A stretch of DNA of 64,000 nucleotides from Halalkalicoccus sp. CG83 (GTDB taxonomy: Archaea > Halobacteriota > Halobacteria > Halobacteriales > Halalkalicoccaceae): contig NZ_JAZDDH010000002.1 of NCBI RefSeq assembly GCF_037081715.1, positions 124,001-188,000 of the forward strand, given 5' to 3'. The translations under genes were made by a program, and so were the position numbers. Below are positions 18,234-26,456 of the stretch, piece after piece (position 1 is the first letter of the stretch; each line of letters starts with the position of its first letter). The notes under the pieces are model-generated. The model was not told where the DNA came from. It did not search any database and saw nothing but the letters and a program-made list of their open reading frames with translations.

Positions 18234-19499
18234 GTGACGGAACGCGAACGCTCCGGACCCGTGGACGCCGATCGACGTCTGAGCCGGCGGTCGTTCCTCG
18301 CGGTCGCGTCCGCGGGAGCGGCCGCGGCGGTCCCGTTCGTCCGCGGAGCGGGAAGAGAGGACCGTGACGGGCTAATCACCGACACCGACGGGTTCGACCC
18401 GACGCGCCACGGATTCGGGTTCCACAACTGGCGGATCCAACGGGGTCCGTACCCGGGCGTCGAGGGCTCAGATCCGGAAGGGGAGTTCGTCGAACGGTGG
18501 GACGAACCGTTCCGGCGTGCGTTCGACAGCCCGCTGACCTCGATGCCGGGTCGGCTCCGCGAGGCGCTCGCCGAACATGCCCGCGAGGGACTGCTCGAGG
18601 CTACGCGGACGAACGGCTACTGTTACGGCATGGTGTTCGCCGCCCAGCAGTACTTCGAGCGGCCGGGAACGATCCCCGGTGGGTTCGAACACGCGAGCGA
18701 GATCGAACACCCGGAGGCGCCGCTCTCGACTCCGGAGACGCCGGTGCTCGACGACGTCGTGGACTACCACACCGCTCAGTACCTCGACTTCTACGCCTGG
18801 TTCGGTCGGTACGGGCTGATGAAGCCGGACTGGATCGACTACGACGAACAGCTTCGCGAGATCACGGCGGCTCTCGACCACTACGGAACGGCGGGGGTGA
18901 CGCTGGTGAGCAGGACGGCGGTCCGCTCTCACCAGGTGCTCGCCTACGACTACGAACGACGGCCCGACGGCGTGAGCATCGCCGTCTACGACCCGAACTA
19001 CGCCGCCGCGACCTACGACGACTGGACGCCGACGATCGAGATCGACACCGCCGGCTCGACGCCGGCGGTCGAGCCGATCGGTCTCGGCGAGGGCTACTCC
19101 GACTTCGTCCACAACCAGTACGACCGCCGGATCCGCAGCGGGTACGGCGATCGGTCGCCGTCGCTCACCTCGCAACCGGGCGCGCTGGATCGCGTCCTGG
19201 GACGAACGCTGTTCGTCGAGGTCGAGGGGCCGGTTCGGACGGCCATCGTCGGCCCCCACGGGCAGCCGGTGAATCGAACCCGGGGGGATCGGACGATTTA
19301 CTACCGCTACGGCGCCGTCGAGGGGACCTACCGGATCCGGGTGATCGGCGAGACGGCCGGAGCCTATTCGATCGACGTCTACGCGGGCGGCCATCGGGAC
19401 GACCTGCTCGAGGACGCCACCCGAACGTCGATCGAGACCGGCGAGACCCATCGGTACGACCTCGCGCTCGCGCCCGAGGGCACGCTCGAGCGGATCTGA
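18234..19499 (+). CDS. Tat-exported protein with a candidate papain-like Cys-His-Asp/Asn site
   Basis: A 421-residue protein from a GTG at 18234, with AT-rich promoter-like sequence (ATATATATTATTT) about 25 bp upstream that supports this start. Residues 12-38 are a twin-arginine signal (LSRRSFLAVASAG). The motif TNGYCYGMVFAAQQYF places Cys130 at a helix start, and RSHQVLAYDY (His233) with VYDPNY (Asp253, Asn255) follows, the order of a papain-like catalytic centre. A beta-rich C-terminal region (about 310-415) resembles a carbohydrate- or peptide-binding sandwich. No family name was recognised, so peptidase activity is an inference. Confidence 0.65.
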   Translation: MTERERSGPVDADRRLSRRSFLAVASAGAAAAVPFVRGAGREDRDGLITDTDGFDPTRHGFGFHNWRIQRGPYPGVEGSDPEGEFVERWDEPFRRAFDSPLTSMPGRLREALAEHAREGLLEATRTNGYCYGMVFAAQQYFERPGTIPGGFEHASEIEHPEAPLSTPETPVLDDVVDYHTAQYLDFYAWFGRYGLMKPDWIDYDEQLREITAALDHYGTAGVTLVSRTAVRSHQVLAYDYERRPDGVSIAVYDPNYAAATYDDWTPTIEIDTAGSTPAVEPIGLGEGYSDFVHNQYDRRIRSGYGDRSPSLTSQPGALDRVLGRTLFVEVEGPVRTAIVGPHGQPVNRTRGDRTIYYRYGAVEGTYRIRVIGETAGAYSIDVYAGGHRDDLLEDATRTSIETGETHRYDLALAPEGTLERI

Positions 19500-19838
19500 T
19501 CCGGGGCGGTTACGGTCGACGTACCGGAATCCGAGGACGAACGGAAAGCTTATTTGCCGAGTGATCATCGGAGACGAAAACGGACGACGGGGCTCGGTCG
19601 GACCGGCCGATTCGCCGCCCGCATCCGGACACATCATGACTCCGAAGTATAGGGTAGTCGATCGAACGAACGAGTCCTCGGCGACCGCCTGGATCGTGGA
19701 CCGCCTCGATGCGGACCGCTCGGTCGCCGGGAGCGGCGCAGCCGTCGCTCGTGAGGATACGAGACCGGGAGCGGTCGTCGGCCCCCGTCGGCGAGTCGGT
19801 TCACGACAGCCCTGCCCCTCGGCGGTGGGTGCGGACTC
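19500..19838. other. Intergenic region before the TauE/SafE gene
   Basis: 339 bp. A TATA-like AAGCTTATTTG is at about 19546-19556. A short plus-strand frame (ATG at 19636, end 19842) overlaps the TauE/SafE GTG start by 4 bp, which is the spacing of coupled genes, but its Arg- and Pro-rich product looks like non-coding GC-rich sequence and is not called. Confidence 0.4.
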
Positions 19839-20609
19839 GTGATCTCGGTCGAGCTCGCCGTGGTGCTCGCGGTGATCGCCTTCTTCGCGGGGATCGGCAT
19901 CACCGCGATCGGTCCGGGCGGCATCTTCGTGACGGTCGCGCTGTTCACGCTGACGCCGATCAGCGCCGCCGAGGTCGCCGGCACCGCGAGCGCGACGTTC
20001 ATCGCGACCGGCCTGCTCGGCAGCGCCGTCTACCTCCAGTCCGGCGAGTTCGCCTACGGTCACGCCCGCGAGCTCGCGTTGCTCCTGAGTACGGCGAGCA
20101 TCGCGGGCGCGCTGGCCGGCTCGCAGGCGAACCTCCTGCTTCCCGACCGCGTCTTCGGCTATCTGCTCGCGGCCTTCGTCGCGGGCGTCGGCGGGCTGAT
20201 CGTCTATCGCGAGGCGGTCGGGCTCAAGCCATCGGACCGACTCGAGGCGGTTCCCGCCCGCCAGCGCCGGCTGCTGATCGGGACGATCGGGTTCGGAATC
20301 GGCGTCCTCGGAGCGATGCTCGGCGTCGGCGGCCCCGTCGTCGCGGTGCCGATCCTGGTCGTATTGGGCGTGCCGATGCTCGTGGCGGTCGCGGTCGCAC
20401 AGGTCCAGTCGGTGTTCATCTCCAGCTTCGCGACGGTCGGCTACGTCGCGGTCGACGCGGTGTCGTTCCCGCTGGTTCTCGTCGTCGGAATCCCACAGCT
20501 GATCGGGGTGGTGGTGGGGTGGCAGGTCGCCCAGCGAGTCGACCCCGAGCGGCTGCGAGTCCTCCTCGGCGTAGTGCTCGTGCTGATCTCCCCGGTGCTC
20601 GTGCTGTAG
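19839..20609 (+). CDS. TauE/SafE family anion or sulfite permease
   Basis: A 256-residue membrane protein with a GTG start at 19839. Seven or eight hydrophobic helices and two related halves, each with a Gly/Pro-rich re-entrant motif (GIGITAIGPGGIFVT and GVLGAMLGVGGPVVAVPILV), identify the TauE/SafE (DUF81) family. Members export or import sulfite, sulfoacetate or organic anions. No sulfur-metabolism gene is adjacent, so the substrate is open. Confidence 0.85.
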   Translation: MISVELAVVLAVIAFFAGIGITAIGPGGIFVTVALFTLTPISAAEVAGTASATFIATGLLGSAVYLQSGEFAYGHARELALLLSTASIAGALAGSQANLLLPDRVFGYLLAAFVAGVGGLIVYREAVGLKPSDRLEAVPARQRRLLIGTIGFGIGVLGAMLGVGGPVVAVPILVVLGVPMLVAVAVAQVQSVFISSFATVGYVAVDAVSFPLVLVVGIPQLIGVVVGWQVAQRVDPERLRVLLGVVLVLISPVLVL

Positions 20610-20686
20610 CCGCCGCGATGCGCGAGCACCCGTTGTCGTTCCGTCGTAGCCCACGTGTTTTTGCCGCGGGACGCCGTAGCACGAGC

Positions 20687-21091
20687 ATGGCGGAAACCAT
20701 TCTCGTCCCGGTGGACGATTCGGAGCGCTCGACCGAGGCCCTCGAGTTCGCCCTCGAGAACGATCCCGACGCCCGGTTCGTCGTCATCCACGTTCACGAA
20801 CCGGTCTACGGCGAGAGTCTCGCCGGACAGGAGATCGAGACGGAGCGAACCGGCGCGGACGAGCTGTTCGAGCAGGCGCGCGGGCTCGCCGAGGAACGCG
20901 GCGTCGAACTCGAGACGGTCACTGCCGAGGGGACGCCCTCGGCGGCGATCGTCGAGTACGCGGAGAACAACCCGGTCGAGAAGATCGTGATGGGTAGCCA
21001 CGGCCGCGAGGGGGCCTCGCGGGTGCTTCTGGGTAGCGTCGCCGAGAACGTCACCCGCCGGTCGCCGGTGCCGGTGACGGTGGTGCGTTGA
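20687..21091 (+). CDS. Universal stress protein (UspA family)
   Basis: A 134-residue single-domain Usp. The start TILVPVDDSERSTEALEFAL and the end IVMGSHGREGASRVLLGSVAENVTRRSPVPVTVV carry the G-x2-G-x9-G-S/T ATP-binding motif, so an ATP-binding dimer is expected. It lies 77 bp after the TauE/SafE gene. Usp proteins accompany many haloarchaeal transporters and are linked to stress adaptation. Confidence 0.92.
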   Translation: MAETILVPVDDSERSTEALEFALENDPDARFVVIHVHEPVYGESLAGQEIETERTGADELFEQARGLAEERGVELETVTAEGTPSAAIVEYAENNPVEKIVMGSHGREGASRVLLGSVAENVTRRSPVPVTVVR

Positions 21092-21202
21092 GCGAAGTGA
21101 AGCGTAGCAGGGAGTGAAGCAAACGGAACGACCGAGGTGCGCGATCGGAGTCGGGAGCGAGCGGGAAACTGCAACCGACGGGCCGGACGCCGGAGCGGTC
21201 CG

Positions 21203-21991
21203 TCACTCGGCGAGTGGATCTCGACCCGCGAGCACGACGTTCACGACCGCGCCGACGAGGACGAGCACGGCGGCGAAGTAGAGCCAGGTGAGAAACAGCA
21301 GCACCGCGCCGAGGAGGCCGTACGCCGCGTAGTCGCCCGCGTTGGCAGCGTAGATCTGGAAGACGATCTGGAGGACGAGCCAACCGACCGCTGCCACGAG
21401 TGCGCCCGGGAGCGCCTCGCGTGCCGTCATCTCGACGGGCGGCATCACGTAGTACAGCGGCAGGAAGACGCCGACGAGGCCGACGATCAGCGCGACGTAG
21501 CCGAGCACGCCGATGAAGGGGATGCCGATCCGCGTCGCCTGGCCGAGCACCACTCCGAGCCCGATCATCAGGACGGCCGCCAGACCGACCGTGAGGAGGA
21601 CGGTCAGCCCGTCCTTCACCTGCCCGAGAAGCCCCGTCTGTGGCTGCAGTCCGTAGACCTCGTCGAAGGCGAGATCCATCCCGCGGAACAGCTTGAGCCC
21701 GCTCCACGTCAGGGCGACGATGCTCGCGACGCTCGCGCCGGCGCGACCGCTCGAGGCCGTCAACGCCTGCTCGACGACGGTCGCGCCCTGGTCCGAGATC
21801 TGGCCCTGGACGGTCGAGACGATCCGCTGGGCGAACGCCTCCCCGCCCAGCAGCGAGCCGAGGGCGATCGCGAGCAACAACAGCGGGATGACGGAGACGA
21901 ACGCGTAGTAGGCGACGCTCGCCGCCAGAAACGTGACGTTCTGTTCCTTCGTGAGGTCGAGGATCGAGCGAACGGTTCCTGTAGCACCCAT
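21203..21991 (-). CDS. YihY/BrkB family membrane protein
   Basis: A 262-residue integral membrane protein with about six helices. The N-terminal FLAASVAYYAFVSVIPLLLLAIAL is the diagnostic YihY/BrkB motif, and the central GPxxEMTAREALPGALVAA-type stretch also fits. The family was once called ribonuclease BN; its transport or barrier role is unresolved. It is convergent with the UspA gene and divergent from RPA. Confidence 0.87.
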   Translation of the reverse strand: MGATGTVRSILDLTKEQNVTFLAASVAYYAFVSVIPLLLLAIALGSLLGGEAFAQRIVSTVQGQISDQGATVVEQALTASSGRAGASVASIVALTWSGLKLFRGMDLAFDEVYGLQPQTGLLGQVKDGLTVLLTVGLAAVLMIGLGVVLGQATRIGIPFIGVLGYVALIVGLVGVFLPLYYVMPPVEMTAREALPGALVAAVGWLVLQIVFQIYAANAGDYAAYGLLGAVLLFLTWLYFAAVLVLVGAVVNVVLAGRDPLAE

Positions 21992-22160
21992 GGCTCATCG
22001 TTGAGGCCGACGGAGTATAAGTGCCGACTGCCGGCAGGTGACGGACCCGGCGCTCGCGATCGACGACATCGAGTGGCCGGCGTCCACCTCGACGTTCGCC
22101 GCGGCACCGGCGGAGACGGCAATGCTTATGCGCGGACCCGCCGTGCCTTTCGATACGGTT

Positions 22161-23600
22161 ATGGGCGTGATAGAGGACGTTTATGCGGACGTAGAGGCCG
22201 ACGTATCCCTCGAGAAGTTTCGTGAGGCCGTCGAGTCGAAGGTCGAGCAGATGGGCGGGCTCGCGGACGAGGAGACCGCGGCCATGCTGATCGCCCACGA
22301 ACTGCGCGACGAGGAGGTGAACGGAGTCGCCGACATCGAGCCCGGGATGGAGGAGGTGAAGTTCCTCGCGAAGGTGATCAGCGTCGGCGAACTTCGCACC
22401 TTCGAGCGCGACGACGAGGACGAGGAGGGCTACGTCATCAACGTCGAGGCCGCCGACGAGAGCGCGACGGTCCGGCTCGCGTTCTGGGACGAGCAGGCCA
22501 GAGCGATCGACGAGGAGGGGATCGAGCCCGGCACCGTCCTTCGGGTGAAGGGCCGACCCAAGGAGGGCTTTTCGGGCCTCGAGGTGAGCGTCTCGCAGGC
22601 CGAGGAGGACCCCGACGCCGAGATCGACGTGACGATACAGGACACCTACCGGGTCGAGGACCTCTCGCTCGGCCTCTCGGACGTCGATCTGCGGGGGAAG
22701 GTGCTCGCGACCGACTCGATCCGCACCTTCGAGCGCGACGACGGTTCGGAAGGGCGGGTCGCGAACCTCACGCTCGGCGACGAGACCGGGCGGATCCGGG
22801 TGACGCTCTGGGACGAGCGCACCGAGGCCGCCGAACGCCTTTCGCCCGGTGAATCGGTCGAGGTCGTCGACGGTTACGTCCGCGAGCGCGACGGGGACCT
22901 CGAGCTCCACGTGGGCAACCGCGGCGCAGTCGAGTCGATCGACGAGGAGGTCGAGTACGTCCCGCGGACGACGCCGATCGAGGAGCTCGAGATCGAGGAC
23001 GTCGCCGACATCGGCGGCGTCGTCCGCTCGGCGGACCCCAAGCGCACCTTCGAGCGCGACGACGGCTCCGAGGGCCAGGTCAGGAACGTTCGAGTCCAGG
23101 ACGAGACCGGCGACATTCGCGTGGCGCTCTGGGGTGAGAAGGCCGACATCGACCTCGGACCCGGCGACGCAGTCCAGTTCGCCGACGTCGAGATCCAGGA
23201 CGGCTGGCAGGACGACATCGAGGCGAGCGCCGGCTGGCGTTCGACGGTGACCGTCACCGAGTCGACACCCCAGCCGGCGGACGGCGACGGCGACAGCGCG
23301 AGCCTCGCCTCGTTCGGTGCCGACGGGGACGCCGCGAGCGACGATCGGTCGGCCGGGTCGTCCGGGGACGGCGAACGATCGACGGCAGCTGGAAGCGAGG
23401 CGAACGGCGAAGCGAGCGACGCGGGCGGTGAGATCGTCGAGTTCACCGGAACGGTCGTCCAGCCGGGCAACCCGGCGAAACTCGACGACGGCGAGACGAC
23501 GATGACCGTGCTGACGGACGCCGACCTCTCGCTCGGCGAGGAGGTCACCGCCCGGGGGCCGGTCCGGGAGGGACGCCTCGACGCCGAGGAGGTCCGCTGA
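22161..23600 (+). CDS. rpa: Replication protein A (single-stranded DNA-binding, three OB folds)
   Basis: A 479-residue protein begun at the ATG at 22161 (MGVIEDVYADVEADVSLEKF), the usual haloarchaeal RPA start; the 41-codon extension upstream is not typical. After an N-terminal helical domain come three OB folds, each introduced by the same RTFERDD motif (near residues 75, 190 and 295). An acidic Ser/Gly linker then leads to a short final beta domain. It coats single-stranded DNA in replication and repair. No RPA-associated protein gene is adjacent. Confidence 0.92.
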   Translation: MGVIEDVYADVEADVSLEKFREAVESKVEQMGGLADEETAAMLIAHELRDEEVNGVADIEPGMEEVKFLAKVISVGELRTFERDDEDEEGYVINVEAADESATVRLAFWDEQARAIDEEGIEPGTVLRVKGRPKEGFSGLEVSVSQAEEDPDAEIDVTIQDTYRVEDLSLGLSDVDLRGKVLATDSIRTFERDDGSEGRVANLTLGDETGRIRVTLWDERTEAAERLSPGESVEVVDGYVRERDGDLELHVGNRGAVESIDEEVEYVPRTTPIEELEIEDVADIGGVVRSADPKRTFERDDGSEGQVRNVRVQDETGDIRVALWGEKADIDLGPGDAVQFADVEIQDGWQDDIEASAGWRSTVTVTESTPQPADGDGDSASLASFGADGDAASDDRSAGSSGDGERSTAAGSEANGEASDAGGEIVEFTGTVVQPGNPAKLDDGETTMTVLTDADLSLGEEVTARGPVREGRLDAEEVR

Positions 23601-23644
23601 GCGAACTGAGGTAGTTTTTTCACCGGACGTCGACATGGGCGAGT

Positions 23645-24952
23645 ATGTCACACCAGCCCACGAATCCCCCGAGCGCGTCGCTCGCCCACTGGTCACACCC
23701 GGACAGGGAGCCGCCGACGATCGTCGAGGGCGATGGGTGTTACGTGGTCAGCGAGACGGGCGAACGGCATCTCGACTTCCTCTCGCAGCTCTACTGCGTG
23801 AACGCCGGCCACGGAAACGAGCGGATCGCGAACGCGATGAGCGACCAGCTCGAACGGATCGCCTACGTCTCGTCGGCGAAACACAACGACACCCGAAGCG
23901 AGCTGGCCGATCGACTCGAGGCGATCGCCCCGGGCGAGCTGTCGTCGACGTTCTTCTCGGTATCGGGAAGCGAGGCCAACGAGGCGGCCGTCCAGATCGC
24001 CCGCGAACACACGGGGGCGTCGAAGGTGCTCACTCGGTACCAGTCGTACCACGGAGGGACCCAGGGTGCGGGCGGGCTGACAGGCGATCCGTCGACCCGG
24101 GGGGCGCTCGAGCCGTACGGATCGACGGCGACCGCGAAGTTCCTGCCGCCGCTTCCCGAGGCGTTCGACGGGAGCGAGGGCGAGGAGCTGGCGGAGCGGG
24201 CCGCGAACCACCTCGAGTACGTGATCCGGAACGAGGGCCCCGAGACGGTGGCGGCGGTCCTGATCGAGCCCGTCGGCGGGACCAGCGGCGCGTATCCCGC
24301 CCCGGCCGGCTACTTCGAGCGGGTCCGCGAGCTCTGTGAGGAGTACGGCGTGCTGCTGATCGCCGACGAGGTGATCACGGGCTTCGGCCGGTGTGGCGAG
24401 TGGTTCGGGATCCAGACCGAGGGCGTCGAGCCGGACCTGCTCACCTTCGCGAAGGGGGTGACGAGCGCGTACGCCCCGCTCGCCGGCGTGCTCGTCCGCG
24501 ACGACGTCGCGGCGGGCGTTCGCGAGGAGGGGTTCGACCTCGGCCAGACGTTCGGCGGCCACCCCGTCTCGTGTGCGGCGGGCGTCGCGGCGCTCGACGT
24601 CTACACCGAGGGCCTCCTCGAGAACGTCCGCGACCTCGAGGCGCGCTTCGATCGGGAGATGCGCTCGCTCGCCGAGCACGAGGCGGTCGCGAACGTCCGC
24701 GGGCGGGGCTTCCTGTGGGGTGTCGAGTTCGCGGACCCCGGAACGGGTGAGGCGTTCGTCGACCCGTGGGTCGAGCCCGACGCCGACAATCCCGTCCGTG
24801 CGGTGATCGCCGAGGCGTCCGATCGTGGAGTACTGATCGGGGCGGGTCGGCCGGCCACGCAGGTCATCTGTGCCCCGCCGCTGTGTGCGGACGCGACGAT
24901 CATCGAGGAGGGCGTCGACGCGCTCTCGGCGTCGATCAGCGCCGTCTTCTGA
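23645..24952 (+). CDS. Class III PLP-dependent aminotransferase
   Basis: A 435-residue fold-type I enzyme. Visible motifs are GSEANEAAVQIAREHTG, YHGGTQGA, the Asp in LLIADEVITGFGRCGEWFG that contacts the pyridine nitrogen, and TFAKGVTSAYAPL with the Schiff-base lysine. Class III members act on omega-amino groups (GABA, ornithine, beta-alanine, diaminobutyrate). The substrate cannot be read from sequence. It follows RPA by 44 bp; a T6 tract lies in the gap. Confidence 0.88.
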   Translation: MSHQPTNPPSASLAHWSHPDREPPTIVEGDGCYVVSETGERHLDFLSQLYCVNAGHGNERIANAMSDQLERIAYVSSAKHNDTRSELADRLEAIAPGELSSTFFSVSGSEANEAAVQIAREHTGASKVLTRYQSYHGGTQGAGGLTGDPSTRGALEPYGSTATAKFLPPLPEAFDGSEGEELAERAANHLEYVIRNEGPETVAAVLIEPVGGTSGAYPAPAGYFERVRELCEEYGVLLIADEVITGFGRCGEWFGIQTEGVEPDLLTFAKGVTSAYAPLAGVLVRDDVAAGVREEGFDLGQTFGGHPVSCAAGVAALDVYTEGLLENVRDLEARFDREMRSLAEHEAVANVRGRGFLWGVEFADPGTGEAFVDPWVEPDADNPVRAVIAEASDRGVLIGAGRPATQVICAPPLCADATIIEEGVDALSASISAVF

Positions 24953-24965
24953 TGGGACGACGAAA

Positions 24966-24977
24966 ACGCTTAAGCGT
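24966..24977. promoter_or_regulatory. 12-bp palindrome over the histone promoter
   Basis: ACGCTTAAGCGT is a perfect palindrome centred about 26 bp before the histone ATG at 24998. That is where a TATA box sits for a leaderless haloarchaeal transcript, so a dimeric regulator bound here would block or gate TBP. No binding protein is known for it. Confidence 0.4.
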
Positions 24978-24997
24978 CAGAGCGGTCCGTTTCGTGT

Positions 24998-25429
24998 ATG
25001 AGCGTCGAGTTACCGTTCGCGCCGGTGGATTCGATCATCCGGCGCAACGCCGACGGGTTGCGCGTCAGCCAGGCGGCCGCCGAGGAGCTCGCGACCCGGA
25101 TCCAGGACCGGGGCGCACGGCTCGCAGCGGGGGCCGCCGAGGAGGCGACCGCCGACGGTCGGAAGACGCTGATGGCCGCGGACTTCGGCGTGAGCGAGGC
25201 CGTCGACCCCGAAACGCTCGAGCTGCCGGTCGCGCCCGTGGATCGGATCGCACGCCTCGACATCGACGAGAGTTACCGGGTGTCGATGGACGCCCGGATC
25301 GCGCTCGCCCAGCTGCTCGAGGCGTACGCCGACGACCTCGCGGGGGCGGCCGCCACCCTCGCCCGACACGCCGACAGACGCACCGTGAAGGCAGAGGACA
25401 TCCGAACGTACATCGAGCTCGTCGAATGA
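24998..25429 (+). CDS. hstA: Fused double archaeal histone
   Basis: A 143-residue protein made of two histone folds: residues 1-68 (LPFAPVDSIIRRNADGLRVS...ADGRKTLMAADF) and 75-143 (LPVAPVDRIARLDIDESYRVS...DRRTVKAEDI). This head-to-tail doublet is the haloarchaeal form and folds like a histone dimer. It is acidic and has only two lysines. It is followed by the AcuC deacetylase gene after 19 bp, same strand. Haloarchaeal histones appear to act more as regulators than as bulk packaging proteins. Confidence 0.95.
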   Translation: MSVELPFAPVDSIIRRNADGLRVSQAAAEELATRIQDRGARLAAGAAEEATADGRKTLMAADFGVSEAVDPETLELPVAPVDRIARLDIDESYRVSMDARIALAQLLEAYADDLAGAAATLARHADRRTVKAEDIRTYIELVE

Positions 25430-25448
25430 ACCGACGGGGATCGGGAGC

Positions 25449-26456
25449 ATGAGATTCGGCTACAGCGAGACCTGCCTCGAACACGACACCGGCGAACGCC
25501 ACCCGGAGACGGCAGATCGGCTGCGGGCGATCAAGCAGGGGCTCACCCGGAAGCACGGCGTCGAGTACGTCGACGCCGACCCCGTGGACGTCGATCGGGT
25601 GGCGGCGGTCCACGACGCCGACTACGTCGAGGAGGTACGCGAGTTCTGTGCGGCCGGCGGGGGGAACTGGGACCCCGACACGGTCGCCGTCGAGGAGACG
25701 TGGGACGCCGCGCTGACCAGCGCCGGTCTCGCGGTGTGGGCCGCTGAGGCCGCGCTCGCGGGCGAACAGGGGCGCAAGACGCCGTTCTCGCTGGGTCGAC
25801 CGCCGGGCCACCACGCGACGATCGACGACGCGATGGGGTTCTGCTTCTTCAACAACGCCGCGGTCGCGGCCCAGGCGGCCCTCGACGACGAGGCGGTCGA
25901 TCGGGTGGCGATCGTCGACTGGGACGTCCACCACGGCAACGGCACCCAGGACGTCTTCGAGGACCGCGGCGACGTCTTCTACGCCTCCATCCACGAACAG
26001 GGGCTCTACCCGGGGACGGGCGAGGCCGAGGAGACCGGCTCCGGCGAGGGCGAGGGGACGATCTGTAACGTCCCGCTGCCGGCGGGAACCGACATCGGCG
26101 GCTACCTCTACGCGATCGACGAGGTGCTCGAGCCCGCGCTCGCGCGCTTCGATCCCGACCTCTTGATTGTGAGCGCGGGGTTCGACGCACACCGCCACGA
26201 CCCCATCTCGCGGATGCGCGTCTCGACCGACGGGTTCGGCCACCTCACGATCGCGCTACGGGAGATCGCCGAGGACGCCGGTGCGCCGATCGCGTTCGTC
26301 CTCGAGGGGGGCTACGGGCTGGACACGCTGTCGGAGGGGGTCGCGATGGTCCACGAGACCTTCGACGGCCACACGCCGGTCGAGCCGGAGATCGACCCGC
26401 AGGAGGGCGTCGAGGAGATCATTACCGACCTGCGGGAGTACCACGACCTCGGATAG
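25449..26456 (+). CDS. acuC: Histone-deacetylase-fold hydrolase (AcuC family)
   Basis: A 335-residue arginase/deacetylase-fold enzyme. Active-site motifs are complete: RPPGHHATIDDAMGFCFFNN (His-His dyad), VAIVDWDVHHGNGTQ (zinc Asp and His), YASIHEQGLYPGTG and VSAGFDAHRHDP, and the final EGGYGLD with the transition-state-region Tyr. It removes acyl groups from lysines, acetyl-CoA synthetase being the AcuC target in bacteria. It is 19 bp downstream of the histone gene and probably co-transcribed. Confidence 0.92.
   Translation: MRFGYSETCLEHDTGERHPETADRLRAIKQGLTRKHGVEYVDADPVDVDRVAAVHDADYVEEVREFCAAGGGNWDPDTVAVEETWDAALTSAGLAVWAAEAALAGEQGRKTPFSLGRPPGHHATIDDAMGFCFFNNAAVAAQAALDDEAVDRVAIVDWDVHHGNGTQDVFEDRGDVFYASIHEQGLYPGTGEAEETGSGEGEGTICNVPLPAGTDIGGYLYAIDEVLEPALARFDPDLLIVSAGFDAHRHDPISRMRVSTDGFGHLTIALREIAEDAGAPIAFVLEGGYGLDTLSEGVAMVHETFDGHTPVEPEIDPQEGVEEIITDLREYHDLG

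Noticed and set aside
19561-19842. Short plus-strand frame overlapping the TauE/SafE start by 4 bp
   Set aside because: The overlap is suggestive, but the product is Arg/Pro-rich with no motif and no good start.
18468-20654. Long minus-strand frame (728 codons) opposite the Tat-exported protein and TauE/SafE
   Set aside because: The opposite strand carries a clear Tat signal and membrane helices; this frame is Arg/Asp-rich with no domain.
21051-23696. Very long minus-strand open frame (about 880 codons) opposite YihY and RPA
   Set aside because: It runs antisense through the well-supported RPA gene and has the repetitive Arg/Val/Asp composition of a shadow frame in GC-rich DNA.
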